Shown here: positions 41,601-46,118 of the stretch, piece after piece
Layout of the letters: each line of letters begins with the position of its first letter
How positions within the stretch are numbered: position 1 is the stretch's first letter
NCBI GenBank assembly: GCA_021299455.1
Contig: JAJTGQ010000056.1
Coordinates: 1-46,118, forward strand
Source: Flammeovirgaceae bacterium
GTDB lineage: Bacteria; Bacteroidota; Bacteroidia; Cytophagales; Cyclobacteriaceae
Direction of reading: 5' to 3'
Length of the DNA stretch: 46,118 nt
Translations under genes and position numbers: made by a program
Notes under the pieces: generated by a model
Database searches by the model: none
Seen by the model: the letters and a program-made list of their open reading frames with translations, nothing else
What the model was told of the DNA's origin: nothing

Positions 41601-42093
41601 ATTATCCCTATTTTTTTTCTTCATCGCTACTTGTGGGTTCTCACAAAAGCAAATGGTTTTCTTGCAAAAAGGAAATGTTATTGGGCGATTTACCGAGGGC
41701 GACTATTTTAAATTTAAGTTAAAAGATCAACGGTTGGTGGAAGGGTATATTACAGAGCTAACCGATTTTACCTTGATCACAGCTGCCCTTGACACAATAC
41801 CTTTTCAACGGATTGCAAAGTTTTCATTGCAAAAGCAAAAAAATAGAAGCTTTACCAAAATACTTGGACGAGCTTTGCTCGTTGGCGGAATCGGCTACAT
41901 TGCCATCGATCAACTTAATGTTTTGATTGGTACCAACAAAAGTGGTTTTGATGAGGCCAATCAGCGAGCTCTCGGTGTGGCGGGGTTAGGAGCCGTTTTA
42001 ACTTTTATTAAACCGAAGTATAAGAAGGTGGCTCGCGGTGTATCCATTCGCACCATTAATTACTCATCGCCCTATTATCAATTCAATCGATGA
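41581..42093 (+). CDS. small exported protein, unknown function
   Basis: This 170-aa protein starts with GTG at 41581, overlapping the Uma2 gene by 20 nt; no ATG lies before the signal peptide (SIRLSLFFFFIATCGFSQ). The mature part begins with a beta-rich domain (VFLQKGNVIGRFTEGDYFKF, with later DFTLITAALDTIPF) and then a short hydrophobic segment (about 95-112). Such proteins, with a KLKDQRLVEGYI-like strand set, are common hypotheticals in Cytophagales. I recognise no family. Confidence 0.7.
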   Translation: MNFASIRLSLFFFFIATCGFSQKQMVFLQKGNVIGRFTEGDYFKFKLKDQRLVEGYITELTDFTLITAALDTIPFQRIAKFSLQKQKNRSFTKILGRALLVGGIGYIAIDQLNVLIGTNKSGFDEANQRALGVAGLGAVLTFIKPKYKKVARGVSIRTINYSSPYYQFNR

Positions 42094-42142
42094 AAGTATA
42101 TCTCGATTGTTTATTTTTGCTTTTTATTTTAGCACCAACGAG

Positions 42143-43247
42143 ATGACTACTGAACAATTAAAAGACCTAAAAGCCCGTGTTGCCGCCCTCAGGCGGTATC
42201 TTTGACTACGACCGTAAAATTGTAGAGATACAAGACGAAGAACGTATCACTCACCAAGCCGATTTTTGGAATAAGCCCAAAGAGGCGGAAGTAATCCTAA
42301 AAAATATCAGATCTAAAAAGATTTGGACAGATGCGTATGCCCAAGTCAATAAGCTGGTGGAGGATTTGGAAGTATTAAATGAGTTTCACGAAGCAGGCGA
42401 TGTGAGTGAAGAAGAATTGGATGTTGAGTTTCCCAAGGTAGCCAAAGCTGTGGAGGAACTGGAGTTCAAAAAAATGCTTAGCCAGGAAGAGGATCAGTTG
42501 AGTGCGGTGCTAGAGATCAATCCTGGTGCAGGTGGAACGGAAAGCAATGATTGGGCAGATATGATCAACCGCATGTACATCATGTGGGGAGAAAAGAATG
42601 GATACAAAGTTTCTCAAATTGATTATCAGTCGGGTGAAGTAGCGGGTATTAAGTCGGCTACGTTAGAGATTGAAGGCCCCTTTGCCTATGGAAAATTGAA
42701 ATCGGAAATAGGTGTTCATCGGTTGGTGCGCATTTCTCCATTTGATTCTAACCAACGGAGACACACTTCATTTGCTTCTGTTTTTGTTTATCCCAAAGTA
42801 GACGACACCATTCAGATTGAAGTGAACCCTGCCGATATTGAAATACAAACATCGCGCTCGGGTGGCGCGGGTGGGCAGAACGTTAACAAAGTAGAAACCA
42901 AGGTACAGCTTACACACAAGCCATCAGGAATTGTAATTGTGTGCCAGGTGGAGCGAAGTCAGCACGCCAATCGCGAACGCGCCATGCAAATGTTGAAATC
43001 AAAATTGTACCAGCGCGAAATGGAAAAGCGCAACGCAGCACGCGATAAAGTGGAGGCTGGAAAGATGAAGATTGATTTTGGTTCGCAAATTAGAAACTAC
43101 GTGCTGCATCCGTATAAATTGGTAAAAGATGCAAGGACAGGCGTGGAGAGTCACGATGCGCAGGGTGTGCTCGATGGTGACCTCGATGATTTTATTAAAG
43201 CATATTTATTAGAAGGCCAGGAGGCGGCAACAAAGAATGAATCCTAA
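42143..43247 (+). CDS. prfB: peptide chain release factor 2, with programmed +1 frameshift
   Basis: The gene starts with ATG at 42143 and runs 20 codons to an in-frame TGA at 42203-42205. The ribosome must slip +1 at CTT TGA C, so the product is encoded by 42143-42202 joined to 42204-43247 (367 aa). The site AGGCGGTATCTTTGAC has the classical slip codon CTT, the stop and an AGG-type pairing element 3 nt before it. The frameshift autoregulates RF2 because low RF2 favours slipping. The protein carries SPF (RISPFDSNQ), the stop-recognition tripeptide of RF2, and GGQ in [12 protein letters not shown]. The MFS gene overlaps its 3' end by 11 nt. Confidence 0.96.
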
Positions 43248-44412
43248 GCCAGCTTCACACGCCTACTCATCACAGTTTTGGTTTTTGTGTATCAGCGCTG
43301 TGCTGTTTTTTGCCAGCTTTAACATGCTCATTCCGGAATTGCCGGATTTTCTGAGCAATCTTGGAGGAGCAGACTACAAAGGATTTATCATTTCTTTATT
43401 TACGCTCACTGCGATGTTGTCTCGCCCGTTCAGCGGCAAACTAACTGATCGGTGGGGGAGGAAGCCTGTGATGTTAGTGGGAAGCGTGGTTTGTTTGATC
43501 TGTAGTTTTTTATACCCCGTTCTTACCTCTGTTGCGGGATTTCTTTTGTTACGACTTGTTCATGGTTTTTCAACAGGTTTTTCACCTACAGGAGTTGCCG
43601 CCTACATCACTGACACCATTCCATCTAACAAAAGGGGCGAAGCCATGGGATGGATTGGGACGGCAGGAGCTGTGGGGATGGCAGGTGGCCCGGCCATTGG
43701 TGGCGCGGTTGCAAATAATTTTGGTATCTCGGTTATGTTTTATGTGTCTTCTCTTTTTGCGTTTCTATCAATCGTTATTATGATGCAAGTAAGAGAGACA
43801 TTGAAAGAAAAAAAGAAAGTGGCATTGGATGTTTTAAAAGTATCCAGAAAGGATATCTTCGAACCTAGCGTTTTTGCTCCTGCTTTAGTTATGCTATTGA
43901 CTGCTTATTCCTATGGAACGGCCTTTACGTTACTTCCCGATTTTGGATCTGCAATGGGAATCAAGAACAAAGGTCTTCTGTTTACTTTTTTAACCGTTTC
44001 TAGCTTAATCATTCGTTTGGTGGCGGGCAAAGCGTCTGATCGGTATGGTCGGGTGGCGGTGTTAAAATTGTCAATTCCCCTTATGCTAATCGCGATGCTC
44101 ACATTTGGATTGGCTAACAATGCAACGCTACTGATTATTGGCGCCATCTTGTACGGATTAGCGCAGGGATCTACGTCACCAACACTATTGGCATGGGCAA
44201 CCGACTTGTGCGATGAAGAACATAGAGGCCGGGGCATTGCTTCTTTTTATATCTTTATGGAAATGGGTATCGGTCTGGGCGCACTTGTTTCATCATTTAT
44301 TTATGGCAATGATACAAGGCATTTTTTCATCACCTTTAGCGTCTGTGCTGCTTTGTGTGGTGTAGCCCTCTTATTTTTAGGTATGCGAAAAAAGAGAACA
44401 TATGCAAATTAG
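43237..44412 (+). CDS. MFS transporter
   Basis: This 391-aa protein has about 12 membrane helices. The signature loop between helices 2 and 3 reads [18 protein letters not shown], and the equivalent in the second half is [13 protein letters not shown]. Helix 4-5 residues ([20 protein letters not shown]) resemble drug or sugar efflux members. Substrate cannot be deduced. It overlaps prfB by 11 nt upstream and the lysoplasmalogenase-like gene by 11 nt downstream, so it is probably cotranscribed with both. Confidence 0.92.
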   Translation: MNPKPASHAYSSQFWFLCISAVLFFASFNMLIPELPDFLSNLGGADYKGFIISLFTLTAMLSRPFSGKLTDRWGRKPVMLVGSVVCLICSFLYPVLTSVAGFLLLRLVHGFSTGFSPTGVAAYITDTIPSNKRGEAMGWIGTAGAVGMAGGPAIGGAVANNFGISVMFYVSSLFAFLSIVIMMQVRETLKEKKKVALDVLKVSRKDIFEPSVFAPALVMLLTAYSYGTAFTLLPDFGSAMGIKNKGLLFTFLTVSSLIIRLVAGKASDRYGRVAVLKLSIPLMLIAMLTFGLANNATLLIIGAILYGLAQGSTSPTLLAWATDLCDEEHRGRGIASFYIFMEMGIGLGALVSSFIYGNDTRHFFITFSVCAALCGVALLFLGMRKKRTYAN

Positions 44413-45085
44413 AAGAGACCTACCTGTTTTTGTTTTTGCGTTGGGTGCAAGTGCAGAATTGGGGACAGCTATTTTCGACTATCCGGGACACTCCGTAGTT
44501 TTCAAGCCACTGATCATGATCGGATTGATGGCACATTATTGGGTGATGTCGCCCGCGCGATCGCGTTTGTTTTTGGTCGCTTTGTTTTTTTGTTGGTTGG
44601 GTGATGTTTTTTTAATCTTTCAATCGACTGATCCACTATTTTTCATTGGTGGCTTGGCTAGTTTTTTGGTGGGTCACATTGTGTACATCTTTTGTTATCG
44701 TCAACTGCAGATAATCCCGTCATCAAAAGAGCTCTTAGGCTCGCAGAAAGTCCGCTTTGCTTTTCCGATTATTCTGGCAGGTACCGGATTGGTTACTATT
44801 CTTTATCCGTTATTGGGTGCTTTGCGAATACCGGTGATGATTTATGCATTGGCTATTACCCTGATGGCGTTGACAGCTTTGTTTCGATATGGGCGAACAA
44901 ATTCCACTAGTTTCCTTTTGATATTTATTGGTGCTGTACTATTTATGGTTTCTGATTCGCTACTCGCAATTAACAAATTTCATCACGCGTTTTCTGCTGC
45001 GGGTGCGCTCGTTATGCTAACGTATAGTGTCGCTCAGTTTCTGATTGTAGAAGGTGCACTGGCACACGAAAAGAAAGGCGATTAG
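44402..45085 (+). CDS. lysoplasmalogenase-like membrane protein (YhhN family)
   Basis: This 227-aa protein has about eight membrane helices and the YhhN/TMEM86 pattern: FKPLIMIGLMAHYW, LFFCWLGDVFLIF with the conserved GD, FLVGHIVYIFCY and SDSLLAINKF near the C-terminus. TMEM86 proteins hydrolyse lysoplasmalogens; the bacterial substrate is likely a lysolipid or ether lipid. It overlaps the MFS gene by 11 nt and the convergent MgtC-family gene by 4 nt. Confidence 0.88.
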   Translation: MQIRRDLPVFVFALGASAELGTAIFDYPGHSVVFKPLIMIGLMAHYWVMSPARSRLFLVALFFCWLGDVFLIFQSTDPLFFIGGLASFLVGHIVYIFCYRQLQIIPSSKELLGSQKVRFAFPIILAGTGLVTILYPLLGALRIPVMIYALAITLMALTALFRYGRTNSTSFLLIFIGAVLFMVSDSLLAINKFHHAFSAAGALVMLTYSVAQFLIVEGALAHEKKGD

Positions 45086-45720
45086 TAGTCGTATGATTTT
45101 ACACGATCATCGTCTTTGAGCCACGTATTGAAATGGTCGAGCTTTTTTTCTTTTCCAAAGACATCATAGACTAGAACAAATTGGGATACCTCTTTTAAGT
45201 CGCGTTTTTTCTTGAAGCCCAAATCTAATTTTTTCAAGTGATCTTCAAGATGTTTTTCAAAGTCACCCTTGGGCGCGATGGTTAGTTTATAGCTGCGCGA
45301 CTGGTGCCAACGTTCAATTACAGTCTGAATTTTTTCTAAAGCAGTCAATACGATTAACACAACCACGGAACTTACAACGGCAATAAAGTACTCGCCCGCT
45401 CCTACGGCCATCCCGAGCGCTGCTGAAATCCATATTGTTGTCGCGGTAGTTATCCCAGTAATGGTCATGCCATCTTTAAATATCACACCCGCTCCGAGAA
45501 AGCCAACTCCCGTCACGAGTGTGGAGGCGATGCGGTCGGGTGTGTCTCCCCCGAGTACCATTGAAAGTTCTGTGAAAATAGTAGAACCCAAACAGATCAT
45601 GATCATGGTTCGTAGTCCTGCAGCCTTGCTTCTGTATTCCCTTTCCAGGCCGATGGCCGTTCCAATGCAAAAGGACAGCAATAGTCGCAAACCCATTTCA
45701 ACATCTACGTTCACATCCAT
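45082..45720 (-). CDS. MgtC/SapB family membrane protein
   Basis: This 212-aa protein has about five membrane helices in the first 130 residues with family marks LLSFCIGTAIGLEREYRSKA, GLRTMIMICLGSTIF and GVGFLGAGVIFKDG, then a cytoplasmic ACT-like domain (about 140-212). MgtC proteins modulate the F-type ATP synthase or Mg2+ homeostasis in low-Mg2+ stress; short forms have uncertain roles. It is convergent with the lysoplasmalogenase-like gene. The ATG is at 45720. Confidence 0.92.
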   Translation of the reverse strand: MDVNVDVEMGLRLLLSFCIGTAIGLEREYRSKAAGLRTMIMICLGSTIFTELSMVLGGDTPDRIASTLVTGVGFLGAGVIFKDGMTITGITTATTIWISAALGMAVGAGEYFIAVVSSVVVLIVLTALEKIQTVIERWHQSRSYKLTIAPKGDFEKHLEDHLKKLDLGFKKKRDLKEVSQFVLVYDVFGKEKKLDHFNTWLKDDDRVKSYDY

Positions 45721-45761
45721 AATTCTTTTTTATTAGGAAATGTAGTCACTAATATCTAAAA

Positions 45762-45790
45762 CAAAAAAAGCGGAGGTTCTCACCCCCGCT
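45762..45790 (-). terminator. rho-independent terminator downstream of the DUF2807-like gene
   Basis: On the minus strand, AGCGGGGGT pairs with ACCTCCGCT (one G-U pair) around a GAGA tetraloop, followed by seven T residues. It lies about 30 nt after the stop of the DUF2807-like fragment and 40 nt before the MgtC-family gene on the same strand. Confidence 0.85.
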
Positions 45791-45817
45791 CGCTTTGAAA
45801 TACAATAGGTATCTATG

Positions 45818-46118
45818 TTACATTTTTCTCACTTTCCCACTTCCAGAAGAGTTACCCCGCACGTGATTCGGATTTCCCTTGTAGCTGACAGTTCCGCTGC
45901 CTGAAATATTGGCGTCCAACTCGCTCTTCACATTGATTTCTACATCGCCTGATCCGGAGATGCGTATATCACATTTGTCCTGACTTGTCCCTTTTAGTGC
46001 GGAGAGAATATGCGATTGGTCATTTCGATCATTTTAGGACTTGGTTTGGCCTTAATGGTGACGATTTTCTGAGTTGCGTGGTTTAGTATTTCTCCTTCAA
46101 CCACCTTTTTGGACTCGT
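45818..46118 (-). pseudogene. 3' part of a DUF2807 (head-GIN, adhesin-like) gene, apparently frameshifted
   Basis: The minus-strand frame ending at the TAA at 45818-45820 encodes DIRISGSGDVEINVKSELDA then NISGSGTVSYKGNPNHV and SGSGKVRKM, the repetitive SGSG beta-helix end of DUF2807 proteins. That frame is closed upstream by a stop at 46034-46036. A different frame, open from the window edge to a stop at 45994-45996 (ending KPSPKMIEMTNRIFSPH), could be the upstream part of the same gene, offset by one frame. The overlap of the two frames is 40 nt. The reading disruption may be a true mutation or a sequence error; the gene is cut by the window end. Confidence 0.5.

Noticed and set aside
42143-42206. 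In-frame stop at the start of prfB as a pseudogene or sequencing error.
   Set aside because: The CTT TGA C context and its position match the conserved RF2 autoregulatory frameshift exactly.

Overview
The window looks like a chromosomal segment of a Bacteroidota bacterium, most likely of the order Cytophagales. The evidence is the gene order of the division and cell wall (dcw) cluster, an FtsL-like protein of the Bacteroidota type, starts that mostly lack Shine-Dalgarno sequences, and promoter boxes resembling TAnnTTTG. Base composition is moderately AT-rich. No rRNA or tRNA gene, CRISPR array or complete insertion sequence was found.

Layout. (1) 1-2040 is accessory: two direct repeats resembling an insertion sequence end, an abortive-infection-type protein (putAbiC), two small unknown genes, a strong terminator and a REP-like repeat. 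(2) 2045-5528 holds a divergent M24-peptidase-like protein, an FAH-family hydrolase, a sterol desaturase/fatty acid hydroxylase and a PspC protein. (3) 5593-6738 is a small accessory island: a 24-codon ORF coupled to an unknown 237-aa protein, followed by a large imperfect inverted repeat. (4) 6797-23981 is a full dcw cluster: mraZ, rsmH, ftsL-like, ftsI, murE, mraY, murD, ftsW, murG, murC, ftsQ, ftsA, ftsZ. It starts with a three-repeat MraZ operator and ends in a clear terminator. (5) 24030-26065 has an alpha/beta hydrolase fused to a VanX-type D-Ala-D-Ala dipeptidase, then a MazG-like protein. (6) 26051-37362 is mostly minus strand: comB, a TPR protein, gcvT, a 997-aa membrane TPR protein, gatC, plsC, an Xaa-Pro aminopeptidase, an outer-membrane-like protein, a thioesterase, a MATE transporter and a Nudix hydrolase. 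(7) 37446-45085 is plus strand: a DUF433/PIN-like toxin-antitoxin pair, rnhB, an NRDE protein, a LolD/MacB-type ATPase, a PduO-type adenosyltransferase, a Uma2 nuclease, a small secreted protein, prfB with a programmed frameshift, an MFS transporter and a lysoplasmalogenase-like protein. (8) The end carries an MgtC-family protein and a broken DUF2807 adhesin-like gene, both minus strand.

The most unusual feature is in the dcw cluster. Two genes for small four-helix-bundle proteins (23S rRNA IVS-protein/Avd-like family) are inserted in it, after mraZ and after murD. Each is bracketed by its own family of word-like inverted repeats. Gene-less copies of one family lie before murG, between ftsQ and ftsA, and after ftsZ. 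A decayed partial copy of the other lies directly beside its intact copy. The repeats reach into host genes: they supply the last MurD codons and the only plausible murG start (TTG). This pattern suggests small mobile or formerly mobile cassettes that tolerate insertion at the seams of an essential operon. The cell-wall genes work as a unit: MurE, MurD and MurC build the UDP-MurNAc-peptide, MraY and MurG make lipid II, FtsW and FtsI polymerise and crosslink it, and FtsL, FtsQ, FtsA and FtsZ form the divisome.
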